Shown in pieces: positions 55,159 to 63,203 of a stretch of DNA of 64,000 nt. A program made the translations under genes and the position numbers. The notes beneath the pieces are model-generated. The model was not told the DNA's origin. It saw only the letters and a list, made by a program, of their open reading frames with translations, and did not search any database. How positions within the stretch are numbered: position 1 is the first letter of the stretch; each line of letters starts with the position of its first letter. The DNA is from Thalassospira sp. ER-Se-21-Dark (GTDB taxonomy: Bacteria > Pseudomonadota > Alphaproteobacteria > Rhodospirillales > Thalassospiraceae): contig NZ_VDEZ01000001.1 in the NCBI RefSeq assembly GCF_017922435.1, positions 1,116,001 to 1,180,000 on the forward strand. The letters run 5' to 3'.

Positions 55159-55659
55159 TCAGATCGGAACATCGGCAGGATTACAGCGGGTTTGGCGCAA
55201 GACAGTCTCAAGCCTGTGCGCCAGATTTTCCTTTTCATCTGCGCCCAGAAAACGCGCAATTTCCAGACTTTTGCCGTGCGTGCGCAAAAACAGCGCGGCT
55301 TGTTCATCCTCGCCGCGTTCCAGCACCACGCGCAGCCAATAAGGCTGAAAATCAAATTCCTCGCGTTCGCCACGCACCGAAATCCGTGTCACCCGAAGGT
55401 TACCGTGCGCAAGCTCGATCCGTTCTTCCTGACGGGCGGAACGAAAACTGAAATAAAACGCCAGGGACAGCAACACAACATCAAGGCCCAAAAACCCGAT
55501 CACCGGCCACGCGCCCACCGACCAGAAAATAAACCCGATGGTCGTGGTGAGTGCTGCAATGAACAGCACAATATTGCGGGCAGCGCGGCGCGACAGCGAT
55601 CGCGGCGGAAACAGATCCACCCGAAAGATCGGTTTTGCTGAACGCGGCACGTTTGGCAT
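55159..55659 (-). CDS. DUF2244 domain-containing membrane protein
   Basis: The 166-residue product matches the DUF2244 family in layout: a basic N-terminus, two membrane helices (about 27-50 and 53-70), then a cytoplasmic beta-rich part with the ERIELAHGNLRVTR pattern. Function is unknown; members often lie near nth or respiratory genes in Alphaproteobacteria, as here. The frame opens at 55734; the ATG at 55659 is chosen because the upstream extension is rich in irregular residues. It is divergent from nth. Confidence 0.8.
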   Translation of the reverse strand: MPNVPRSAKPIFRVDLFPPRSLSRRAARNIVLFIAALTTTIGFIFWSVGAWPVIGFLGLDVVLLSLAFYFSFRSARQEERIELAHGNLRVTRISVRGEREEFDFQPYWLRVVLERGEDEQAALFLRTHGKSLEIARFLGADEKENLAHRLETVLRQTRCNPADVPI

Positions 55660-55838
55660 GTAAGTTACCTGTTGCTGGATATCCGATTGTGCGCCGGGGC
55701 ACAGGACAGCTGCAATCAAAATTCGATTTTTCACCCCTCACAGTTTATATAGTTTGCAACACATAAATCGGATCAGGGGATGCGCATCAACGCCGCCCCC
55801 AGCCCCAACTATCGATACATAAAAAGAGATCGCAGCCC

Positions 55839-56492
55839 ATGGCCCGCCCGATGAACAAAGCCGCCATCGAAGAGTTTTTCCAGCGCCTGTCCGATGCAGA
55901 TCCGGAACCGAAAGGGGAGCTTGACTACACCAATCCCTATACCCTTCTGGTTGCGGTTGCGCTTTCGGCGCAAGCCACCGATGTCGGGGTGAACAAGGCG
56001 ACCAAAAAGCTGTTTCAGATCGTCTCGACCCCGCAGGACATGCTTGATCTTGGCGAAGAAGCATTGATCGAGCACATCAAGACCATCGGGCTTTATCGTG
56101 GCAAGGCCAAGAACGTGATGGCAGCGGCCAAAATCCTTGTGGAAAAGCATGGCGGCATTGTCCCCAACGATCAGGAAGCGCTTGAAGAACTGCCCGGTGT
56201 CGGCCGCAAGACCGCCAATGTGGTACGTAACATCGCCTGGGGTGAGCACACCATGGCGGTTGATACTCATATCTTCCGGCTCGGCAACCGTACCGGCATG
56301 GCCAATGGCAAGACGGTTCTGGCGGTTGAAAAGGCGCTGCTAAAAAAGGTTCCGGCCCGCTTCATGACCCATGCCCATCACTGGCTGATCTTGCATGGGC
56401 GCTATATCTGCAAGGCCCGCAAGCCGCGCTGTGGTGACTGCATCGTCAATGATCTGTGCAATTACAAAGACAAAACGCCTGCCGAAGCGTGA
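55839..56492 (+). CDS. nth: Endonuclease III
   Basis: Nth removes oxidised pyrimidines and cleaves the abasic site in base-excision repair. The 217-residue protein has the helix-hairpin-helix LPGVGRKTANVV with the catalytic Lys K124, the catalytic Asp D142 in VDTHIFRLGN, and a 4Fe-4S cluster motif C191-x6-C198-x2-C201-x5-C207. Length matches the family. The coding 3' end is embedded in a terminator hairpin. Confidence 0.96.
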   Translation: MARPMNKAAIEEFFQRLSDADPEPKGELDYTNPYTLLVAVALSAQATDVGVNKATKKLFQIVSTPQDMLDLGEEALIEHIKTIGLYRGKAKNVMAAAKILVEKHGGIVPNDQEALEELPGVGRKTANVVRNIAWGEHTMAVDTHIFRLGNRTGMANGKTVLAVEKALLKKVPARFMTHAHHWLILHGRYICKARKPRCGDCIVNDLCNYKDKTPAEA

Positions 56493-56506
56493 TCCGGCAG
56501 GCGTTT
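56473..56506. terminator. Terminator overlapping the nth stop
   Basis: A 12-bp stem (56473-56484 with 56495-56506) has the nth stop codon within its loop. It probably serves the convergent lpoA-type gene too, as the right side is followed by AAAA and the left preceded by AAAA. Confidence 0.75.
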
Positions 56507-56533
56507 AAAAGGTCTGGGCTTATCAAGTCGTGA

Positions 56534-58042
56534 TCAGAAGACCTGATCGAAGCTTGCCGGGGCAGGTGCAATGACCTTTGCCCCATCGGGCTGGACTTGC
56601 ATGATGGCATAGCCACGTTCGGACTGACCATCCGGGGTCAGGCGGAAGATACCGTCCACACCGACAAATCCGCTTGGATTGGTCAGCGTCTGCTGGCTCA
56701 TATTGTTTTCATCACGCGCCATAAGGGCCGCCAAAGCCGTGCTGTCATAGGCAAGGCTTGAAATGCGCGGCGGCTGGCTGCCAAAGGTACGCTCAAAACG
56801 GGCGGCAAACAGTTCCCAGTTTTCCGGGTTGGGGGCGGCAAAGATCCCGCCCTTAAGCGCCGGTTCGGCAAACAGGCCCGGATCGTTCCAGCCAAACGTT
56901 CCGATAAACTGCACCACCGAGGGATCAACATCGAAATAGGCCAGAAGCGAGGAAACCTGACGCAACTCGCCACCGGTGGCCGGCAGGATCAGGGCATCAA
57001 AATCAAGCTCGCCAAAGGTATCGACCCCTTCAAGACGTCGCAGCGCGCGTTTCGACCCGGCACTGCCATCGGCTTCAAGCTGCGCCTTGTGTGCGCGCAG
57101 GTTCGCACGCCGCGCGTCATAATTTGCAAAGTCCCGAATTGTTTGCTGCAAATCTTCCGAACCGGGCTGATAGAACGCCACCCGGCCAAGGGTCCCGCCA
57201 ACGCGCGCGACAACGGTATTAAGTCCGCTTGCGATCTGGCGGCCATAATCGTTTTGCGGCAGAAGGGCTGCGAAACGGTAACGCCCTTGCGTCGTGGCGT
57301 AGCCAGCCGCCCGGGCAATCTGGTCTTCGGGGATCAGGCCATTGACCCAAACGCCGCTTTCCGCCACCCGACGATTGTTGGAAAAGGCCACCACCGGCAC
57401 ATTCGCCGATTTGGCAACTTCGCTCGCCCCGCTGACCGATTCGGCAAATAGCGGGCCAAGGATCATCTTGGCACCGGCATCGACGGCCTCGCGCGCGGCA
57501 TTCTGCCCGCCCTGATAGGTGCCAGCAGTATCGATCGGCATCAGGATGAAGTCATCACCGGCGATATCAAACATGGCGAGTTCTGCGGCATGGCGCATCG
57601 CCCGGCCCAGTTCGCCGTGTTGACCTGACAGCGGCAACAACAATGCAACGCGCTTTTCAAAAACAGCCGCATCGTCATTATAAAGCAATGGCAGCTCAGC
57701 GCCCTCGCCCTCGGGCAAGGCAGCATCGCTTGGCCATGGGCTGGCATCAGGGATCAGGCCCTGATTGGGGGCACTGTTCGGATCAACGGTATTGCCGCCT
57801 GGCTGATTGGCACTTTCAACCGGCGCCCCATCACGTTGCATGCCGAAAAGGTCCGTGATACTCGTGGTCGCATTACAAGCGGTCAGCCCGAAAGAGAGGA
57901 CAACCACAGATGCCGTCCGGCGCGCAATCCGGCCCCAAGCCGGAAATAGATCCGAAAACCGATCCCGATCTGATAACGCCTGACACGGCAGCGCCTCTTT
58001 CTGCATCCGATTCTGTGACGGATGACGTTTCGGACAACCCAC
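56534..58042 (-). CDS. lpoA: Penicillin-binding protein activator (LpoA-like lipoprotein)
   Basis: LpoA-like outer-membrane lipoproteins activate penicillin-binding proteins. The 502-residue protein has a lipobox (LSFGLTAC) and a periplasmic-binding-protein-like domain: VALLLPLSGQHGELGRAMRHAAELA, then LGPLFAESVSGA and later IGTFGWNDPGLF. The TPR domain of E. coli LpoA is absent. The start is chosen as the GTG at 58042, because GGAGG (on the minus strand, 58048-58052) lies five bases before it. Upstream TTG 58096 and downstream ATG 58006 have no such site. Its 5' end overlaps the divergent rsmI by 133 bp. Confidence 0.85.
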   Translation of the reverse strand: MGCPKRHPSQNRMQKEALPCQALSDRDRFSDLFPAWGRIARRTASVVVLSFGLTACNATTSITDLFGMQRDGAPVESANQPGGNTVDPNSAPNQGLIPDASPWPSDAALPEGEGAELPLLYNDDAAVFEKRVALLLPLSGQHGELGRAMRHAAELAMFDIAGDDFILMPIDTAGTYQGGQNAAREAVDAGAKMILGPLFAESVSGASEVAKSANVPVVAFSNNRRVAESGVWVNGLIPEDQIARAAGYATTQGRYRFAALLPQNDYGRQIASGLNTVVARVGGTLGRVAFYQPGSEDLQQTIRDFANYDARRANLRAHKAQLEADGSAGSKRALRRLEGVDTFGELDFDALILPATGGELRQVSSLLAYFDVDPSVVQFIGTFGWNDPGLFAEPALKGGIFAAPNPENWELFAARFERTFGSQPPRISSLAYDSTALAALMARDENNMSQQTLTNPSGFVGVDGIFRLTPDGQSERGYAIMQVQPDGAKVIAPAPASFDQVF

Positions 58043-58968
58043 TCTCACCTCCAGATAAGTCGTTTCGTCCGCAGGGTAATGCGGGCGAGGATGCAAGTAA
58101 ACATGATGAAAGCCATTTGCCGCTTTCAGCTGGTCTTTATCTTGTCGCTACTCCAATCGGAAATTTGGGCGATATTACGTTCAGGGCGCTTGAAATCCTC
58201 AAACGTGCCGATGTCATCCTGTGTGAAGACACCAGAACGTCGGGGAAATTGCTGTCGCGATATGGCGTGAAAACCAAGCGAATCGCCTATCACGAACATA
58301 ACGCGGCCAGGATGCGCCCCGAAATCATGGACCGTCTGGGCAAGGGGCAGGGCCTTGCGCTTATTTCCGATGCCGGAACACCATTGATCAATGATCCGGG
58401 CTACAAACTTGTACGCGACTGCAAGGCCGAAGGGTTCACTGTCACCGCCGCCCCGGGTGCGGCGTCGCCGATTGTTGCCCTGATCCTGTCTGGCCTGCCG
58501 AGCGATCATTTCTTTTATGCCGGCTTCCTGCCGCCCAAATCGATGGCGCGCAAAAAGGAACTGGCGCGCTTTGCCCCGATCCCGGGCAGCCTGATCTTTC
58601 TCGAAAGTCCCAAGCGACTGGCCGCAAGCCTGACCGATATGGCCGAAATGCTGGGGGGCACACGCGAAGCCGCCGTGACCCGCGAACTAACCAAGATGTT
58701 TGAAGAAGTCCGCAATGGCACACTTGCCGATCTGGCGGCTCATTATAATGAGGCAGGCGCGCCTAAAGGCGAGATCGTGGTGATTGTCGGTCCGGCCGAT
58801 GCCAGCGAAAACGAACCAAGTGCCGAGGACATCGACGCGCGCTTAAGCGAACTGATCAAAACCCACCGCACCAAGGATGCTGCCGATATCCTGGCCCGTG
58901 AAACCGGTCTTAAGAAGCGCGATCTTTATAATCGTGCCCTTGAGCTGGCCAAGTCGGACCGGGATTGA
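57910..58968 (+). CDS. rsmI: 16S rRNA (cytidine(1402)-2'-O)-methyltransferase
   Basis: RsmI 2'-O-methylates C1402 in the decoding site of 16S rRNA. The 352-residue protein has the SAM-binding tetrapyrrole-methylase fold with LVATPIGNLGDITFRALEIL, the CEDTRTSGKLL motif and the AAPGAASPIVALILSGLP segment. An unusual low-complexity N-terminal extension of about 70 residues, rich in Pro, Asp and Ser, precedes the core. A GAGGA site nine bases before the ATG at 57910 supports this start, although the GTG at 58015 is also possible. It overlaps the antisense 5' end of lpoA. Confidence 0.92.
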   Translation: MPSGAQSGPKPEIDPKTDPDLITPDTAAPLSASDSVTDDVSDNPLSPPDKSFRPQGNAGEDASKHDESHLPLSAGLYLVATPIGNLGDITFRALEILKRADVILCEDTRTSGKLLSRYGVKTKRIAYHEHNAARMRPEIMDRLGKGQGLALISDAGTPLINDPGYKLVRDCKAEGFTVTAAPGAASPIVALILSGLPSDHFFYAGFLPPKSMARKKELARFAPIPGSLIFLESPKRLAASLTDMAEMLGGTREAAVTRELTKMFEEVRNGTLADLAAHYNEAGAPKGEIVVIVGPADASENEPSAEDIDARLSELIKTHRTKDAADILARETGLKKRDLYNRALELAKSDRD

Positions 58969-58970
58969 CC

Positions 58971-59354
58971 ATGGCCCGATCCCGTCCCGTGCATGATGAT
59001 ACATCAAGCCGCAAGCGGGCGGAAAAGGCTGGACGCCGGGCGGAAAAACTTTGTGAATTCTGGTTGCGGCTCAAGGGCTATCGCATTCTGGCCATCCGCC
59101 ACAAAAGCCCGGTCGGTGAAATCGACATCATTGCCAGACGCGGAAATGTCTTGGTCGCGGTCGAGGTCAAAAATCGCACCGATCGCGCAACAGCGCTGCA
59201 TGCCATTACCCCCAAACAACAAAACCGCATCGCCCGTGCACTTGAAGCATACGCGGGCAAGATTGGCCACACGGGCGATATGCGACTTGATCTGATGATT
59301 GTTCGAAATTGGGGCAGGATCGAGCATCTCAGGAATGCCTGGCAGGTTTCGTAA
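58971..59354 (+). CDS. yraN: YraN family (UPF0102) protein
   Basis: A 127-residue protein of the YraN family, which has a nuclease-like (restriction-endonuclease-type) fold and unknown function. The hallmark segments are GRRAEKLCEFWLRLKGYRIL, then GEIDIIARRGNVLVAVEVKNR, whose E, D, E and K residues resemble a PD-(D/E)xK active site. The frame opens at 58965, but the ATG at 58971 directly follows the rsmI stop and is preferred. The rsmI-yraN pair is conserved in many bacteria. Confidence 0.93.
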   Translation: MARSRPVHDDTSSRKRAEKAGRRAEKLCEFWLRLKGYRILAIRHKSPVGEIDIIARRGNVLVAVEVKNRTDRATALHAITPKQQNRIARALEAYAGKIGHTGDMRLDLMIVRNWGRIEHLRNAWQVS

Positions 59355-59380
59355 GCAGGCATTCCCGTAGTTTGTTGGCC

Positions 59381-59788
59381 TCAGGGATGCATTTTCGCGC
59401 CCTTGGTGATCTTATCCACACTGCGCTTATCGGCATGAATGCCAATACCAACGAATTTTGCCGTTTCAGGATCCGCGTTGGCAAAAACATCCCGATTGGC
59501 CGCATCATGGCCAGTGGCAAACATTTCCTCGATATAGGCCGATACCTTAACGCCGCGATTTAAGGCGCGCTGATGGATTTTCGCGATGGTATCGCCATCG
59601 GCGGCCAGAACGATGGCGGGCTGACGCGACAGCGGGTTATAGATATTCTGGTTGGCGTCGATATAGGGCTCGCCGATGATATCGGGGGTTTGGGCAACAA
59701 TGCCGCTCATCAGAAAGGCCGTCACATTCAGGGATTGCCAAGTTTCAAGGTCATTGCGCAAAATCAGGGCGACTTTGGTATCAAACAT
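59381..59788 (-). CDS. DUF2000 family protein
   Basis: The 135-residue product fits the DUF2000 family (PTH2-like fold). It begins KVALILRNDLETWQSLNVTAFL, has the GEPYIDANQNIYNPL region and the later EEMFATGHDAANRD motif, and ends DKITKGAKMHP. Function is unknown. It is divergent from an AraC-type regulator at 59821, a common genomic arrangement for this family, so the regulator may control it. The 32-bp gap is too short for two separate conventional promoters, so the regulatory regions must overlap. Confidence 0.88.
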   Translation of the reverse strand: MFDTKVALILRNDLETWQSLNVTAFLMSGIVAQTPDIIGEPYIDANQNIYNPLSRQPAIVLAADGDTIAKIHQRALNRGVKVSAYIEEMFATGHDAANRDVFANADPETAKFVGIGIHADKRSVDKITKGAKMHP

Positions 59789-59820
59789 TCACTTCCTCCA
59801 ATCGGTCGGATGATCCGGTA

Positions 59821-60684
59821 ATGAAAGAAGCAATAGAACAGGCAGATGATCGCGGTATTGAACGTTTGTGCAAAAAGCGCGAACGCTTCGTTGCGGCACC
59901 GACCGCACCGGGGATCGAGCGGATCGAAGCCCTGTTCTATGGCAATATGTTCACCCCGCATCGCCACGATACCTATGCGCTGGGCATCACCTTAAAAGGT
60001 GTCCAGACTTTTAATTATCGCGGGGAATTTCGCGCCAGCAATCCGGGTAATATCATCATCCTGCATCCTGACGAGCTGCATGACGGCGGGGCTGGGACCG
60101 AGGACGGATTGCAGTATCGCATGCTGTATCTTGAACCCGCCCTGTTGCGATCGGGCCTTGATCACGAAGCCGATCCCCTGCCCTTTGTCGGTGAACCGGT
60201 TATTCAGGATCCTGTCTTGTGGTCGATCATGGCCTCAGCTTTGGGGGAACTTGAAAGCGACATGGATCCGCTTTTGCGCGATCAGTTTGTCAGCGACATC
60301 GCCCAGCGCCTGTCACTGCATGCCAAGGCACCACTGAAACGCCCGCGCTTTACGGCCAGCCAAAGCATGGATCAGGTGCGCGCCTTTCTGGAAGACAACT
60401 TTGACCGTCCGGTACAATCTGACGAGCTTGAACAGGTTGCCGGTATGGACCGTTTTCGCCTGATCCGGCATTTCCGTGCGCGGTTCGGAACCACACCCTA
60501 TCGATATTTGATGATGCGTCGCCTGCAAAAGGCACGTGCATTGATGATGATTGGGCAACCCCTGGCCGGAATTGCCGCCGAGACCGGGTTTGCCGATCAA
60601 AGCCATTTCAACCGCCATTTCCGCCAGACCTATGGCGTGTCACCCGGCCGCTGGACGGAATTGTTCGCCAGCAACAACCTGTGA
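59821..60684 (+). CDS. AraC-family transcriptional regulator
   Basis: The 287-residue regulator has an N-terminal AraC-type cupin sensor (about 30-170; HRHDTYALGITLKGVQTF and the HPDELHDGG stretch with metal-like His residues) and a C-terminal double helix-turn-helix (about 190-280). The second, IAAETGFADQSHFNRHFRQTYG, is a clean AraC signature. Divergent from the DUF2000 gene, which is the probable target. The ligand is unknown. Confidence 0.9.
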   Translation: MKEAIEQADDRGIERLCKKRERFVAAPTAPGIERIEALFYGNMFTPHRHDTYALGITLKGVQTFNYRGEFRASNPGNIIILHPDELHDGGAGTEDGLQYRMLYLEPALLRSGLDHEADPLPFVGEPVIQDPVLWSIMASALGELESDMDPLLRDQFVSDIAQRLSLHAKAPLKRPRFTASQSMDQVRAFLEDNFDRPVQSDELEQVAGMDRFRLIRHFRARFGTTPYRYLMMRRLQKARALMMIGQPLAGIAAETGFADQSHFNRHFRQTYGVSPGRWTELFASNNL

Positions 60685-60832
60685 TCGTCGCCCTGTTACA
60701 TCGATTTCAGGCACGAATTCGCAGAAAAATGCATTTTTACTGATAAACCGGCCAGTATTTTAAGTCTCTTTAACCCCCGCGGGCCATGATGGGTGTTGTA
60801 AGACTTGGGGGAACTGGACGAGACATCCGTTA

Positions 60833-61465
60833 ATGTCACCAATAAGAATGGTCAATCGGCCACTTGGCGTTGCCAAGGCACTTCTTCTGACGGGTATGTG
60901 CATTTTGCCGCTTTCGGGATGCACGCCTACATCCGTTGTGCTCGGAGCTGGCGCAACCGCCGGTGTTGCCGCCTTTCAGGAACGCGGCTTTAACGGTGCT
61001 GTCAGTGATACGGCGATCACCGCACAGATCTGGCAGAAGTTTCTGGCACAGGACGAAAAACTGTTTCTCGATATCGAGATTGAAGTGGTTGAAGGCGAAG
61101 TTCTTTTGGCCGGTCAGGTGCCCACCGTGGCTGATCAACTTGAAGCTGTACGCCTAAGCTGGCAGGTTAGCGGGGTCAAAAGTGTTCATAACGAGATTGA
61201 GATCGGTGACGGCCTGACGCTTGTTGATAATGCAAGCGACCTGTTGATCACCACCAAGATCAAGACTGCATTGATGTTTGATGGTGATGTTTTCGCCATC
61301 AATTACAGCGTCGAGACCGTCAATGGCACCGTCCATCTGATGGGAATTGCCCAGGACGACCATGAACGCAGTCGCGTGATTTCACATGCCCGGGACACCA
61401 GCTATGTCAAACGGGTTGTCAGTCATATCCGTCTGAAAGACGATGCCATCCGACAAGGAACCTGA
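60833..61465 (+). CDS. BON-domain lipoprotein (DolP-like)
   Basis: The 210-residue protein has a lipoprotein signal with lipobox LSGC, a Gly/Ala-rich linker and two BON domains (about 60-125 and 140-200). Each contains the expected V-x-G-x-V turns (VEGEVLLAGQVPT and VNGTVHLMGIAQ). E. coli DolP (YraP) has the same layout and lies in the lpoA-yraN-diaA-dolP neighbourhood; here lpoA, yraN and this gene are close too, so DolP-like function in outer-membrane integrity is likely. The ATG at 60833 is the first; 60848 is an alternative. Confidence 0.82.
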   Translation: MSPIRMVNRPLGVAKALLLTGMCILPLSGCTPTSVVLGAGATAGVAAFQERGFNGAVSDTAITAQIWQKFLAQDEKLFLDIEIEVVEGEVLLAGQVPTVADQLEAVRLSWQVSGVKSVHNEIEIGDGLTLVDNASDLLITTKIKTALMFDGDVFAINYSVETVNGTVHLMGIAQDDHERSRVISHARDTSYVKRVVSHIRLKDDAIRQGT

Positions 61466-61468
61466 GCC

Positions 61469-62524
61469 ATCAGTACCGTAAGCCACATAACAGCACCGAC
61501 CGATCCGGATCGCCAATGGCTTGTCGATTATGGCAAGGGCCTGAAACCTGACGCCAGCGTGGCCGAGGCAGCCCTGCATTTTGCCCGTCTGAATCAATCG
61601 AACGGCACCCATAAACGCGATGTCGCGCCGTTCATTGCGATTTTGGATGATCTCGCCGATCAGGTCCGCGCCGAGTTGGCAGGTCTGACCTTGCAGCCCG
61701 ATTTTGCCACCGATGGCACGGATCAGCAGGCCCTGCCGGTTGATGACAAGGAAGCCGAGCCGACCATTGATCAGGTCGTGCGCGCCCTGCAGACCGTGAT
61801 TGCCGAACGCAATGGCTTTCAGGGGGATGCGGAAAACTATGATGACATTGCCAATGCCGATCTGATGCAGGTGATTGAGCGCAAGCGCGGCCTGCCGGTT
61901 GCCCTTGGCATGCTCTATATCCACGCGGCCATGCGGTGCGGCATTGCCGTCACCGGCATTGATTTTCCCGGTCATTTCCTGCTGCGTGTGCAGGCCAATG
62001 GCAAACGCAAGATGATCGACCCGTTCCATGGCGCGATCAGTCTCGGTCCGGCTGAATTACGTGAATTGCTGAAGTCATTCAGCGGTCTTGATGCCGAGCT
62101 GGCACCCCATCATTACCGGCCGTCATCCGATATCGATATTTTGTTACGACTTCAAAATAACATAAAGGTACGGGCGCTTCGCGCCGGTGAGCTGGAGCTC
62201 GCAACCCGTGTTGTCGAACACAGTTTGCTGATCGCGCCGGACCATGAAGGGCTTTGGCATCAGCTTGGCGCGCTCTATGCCCGCCTTGACCAGGACCATA
62301 TGGCGCTTGGTGCGTTTGAACAGTTCGTCAAACGTTGCGAAGACCCGCTTCATCGCACCCGGATCGAAGCGGTAATCGAAGAATTGTATGAAAGGGTCCG
62401 TCATGAAGCGGGCCCCGGAACGGCACATACGGAAAAGAACAAGGTCGTGCCGGATTACACCGACAAGGACGACACCGGATCGGCAGACGACAATGCGCCG
62501 ATCCCGCTTTTCCCCGATAAATAA
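61469..62524 (+). CDS. SirB1-like transglutaminase-fold and TPR protein, non-canonical start
   Basis: The protein has an SirB1-like transglutaminase-fold domain (IERKRGLPVALGMLYIHAAMRCGI and the later DFPGHFLLRV) and a TPR-containing C-terminal part. The first in-frame ATG/GTG/TTG is a GTG at 61559, but about 30 sensible codons precede it (P-D-R-Q-W-L-V-D-Y...), and the family normally has this helical N-terminus. The only good ribosome site, AAGGA at 61455-61459, is nine bases before an ATC at 61469, just after the dolP-like stop. I therefore place the start at ATC 61469, giving 351 residues, but this is an inference. The gene is in frame with the previous one. Confidence 0.7.
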   Translation: MSTVSHITAPTDPDRQWLVDYGKGLKPDASVAEAALHFARLNQSNGTHKRDVAPFIAILDDLADQVRAELAGLTLQPDFATDGTDQQALPVDDKEAEPTIDQVVRALQTVIAERNGFQGDAENYDDIANADLMQVIERKRGLPVALGMLYIHAAMRCGIAVTGIDFPGHFLLRVQANGKRKMIDPFHGAISLGPAELRELLKSFSGLDAELAPHHYRPSSDIDILLRLQNNIKVRALRAGELELATRVVEHSLLIAPDHEGLWHQLGALYARLDQDHMALGAFEQFVKRCEDPLHRTRIEAVIEELYERVRHEAGPGTAHTEKNKVVPDYTDKDDTGSADDNAPIPLFPDK

Positions 62525-62701
62525 CCCCGAAATAGCACCCAAAAATCCTGTGCTGCGGACCGGAAATGTCGCATTTGGCGAGATGTGCCTGACCAAGGTG
62601 CCGCCATCCCGTTTGGCTGCGAAATAGCCATTTTCCATCTTCAGGATTAAATAAAGTTACTTATGTGTTACATTATAGCATTTGTTATTTGGGTCTATCT
62701 A

Positions 62702-62721
62702 AAGACAAACCGGTTTGTCTT
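62702..62721. repeat. Perfect 20-bp palindrome AAGACAAACCGGTTTGTCTT
   Basis: Two 10-bp arms are exact reverse complements with no spacer. It is longer than chance would usually give in so short a region. It could be a binding site of a dimeric regulator of unknown identity. The bases just outside do not pair. Confidence 0.7.
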
Positions 62722-63049
62722 GAAACCTCTCCGTCGCAAAACCGGGCGAATTGGCCCTTCAAAATCATATAAATCTTCTTGTTTCGATATTTTTGCGGGC
62801 TTTTCGCACCATTTGCGCGCTGTTACCTGCGAAAAGTCTAAACAAAGCCCGAACCGTTGATTTCCGAGGCTTTGCGCCCGGTCGTTCATGGCAGTGCGCA
62901 TTCAAAATCAATTTTTGCAGTCGTGGCCCGTAAATTCGAACCGGATCCAGATCGAATTTCACCGATCAACACTTAAAAAAACATCTTTTGCAGTTTTTTG
63001 GCGAAGTTAAGGACAGGTTAAACGACCGGGCACGAAACAGTTGCAAAGC

Positions 63050-63077
63050 TTGCACCGAAAATCGCATTCCCTATACT
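63050..63077 (+). promoter_or_regulatory. Sigma-70-type promoter of pfkB-family gene
   Basis: TTGCAC (63050-63055) and TATACT (63072-63077) are separated by 16 bp. This is close to the consensus and leaves a leader of about 120 nt before the ATG at 63204. Confidence 0.6.
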
Positions 63078-63203
63078 CCGCAACAGTCAGTATCAGGCGC
63101 ACTGAAAATGACGAGGCCAACGCACGCGCGGCGTGGCTTGCCGGTTTTTCACTGTGCCGTTTAAATCAGGGTCTGAGCCCACATAACCGCAGGAATTTAC
63201 TAT

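Larger units (their letters stand above)
62525..63203. other. Gene-free region, 679 bp, with 20-bp palindrome and promoter
   Basis: No convincing gene is present: frames are short, AT-rich and lack ribosome sites. The stretch holds a perfect 20-bp palindrome (62702-62721) and a sigma-70-type promoter (63050-63077) for the pfkB-type gene. The remainder is unexplained. Confidence 0.55.

Noticed and set aside
62525..63203. Small genes in the 679-bp gap
   Set aside because: Frames of 60-70 codons exist on both strands, but lack ribosome sites and show no coding bias.
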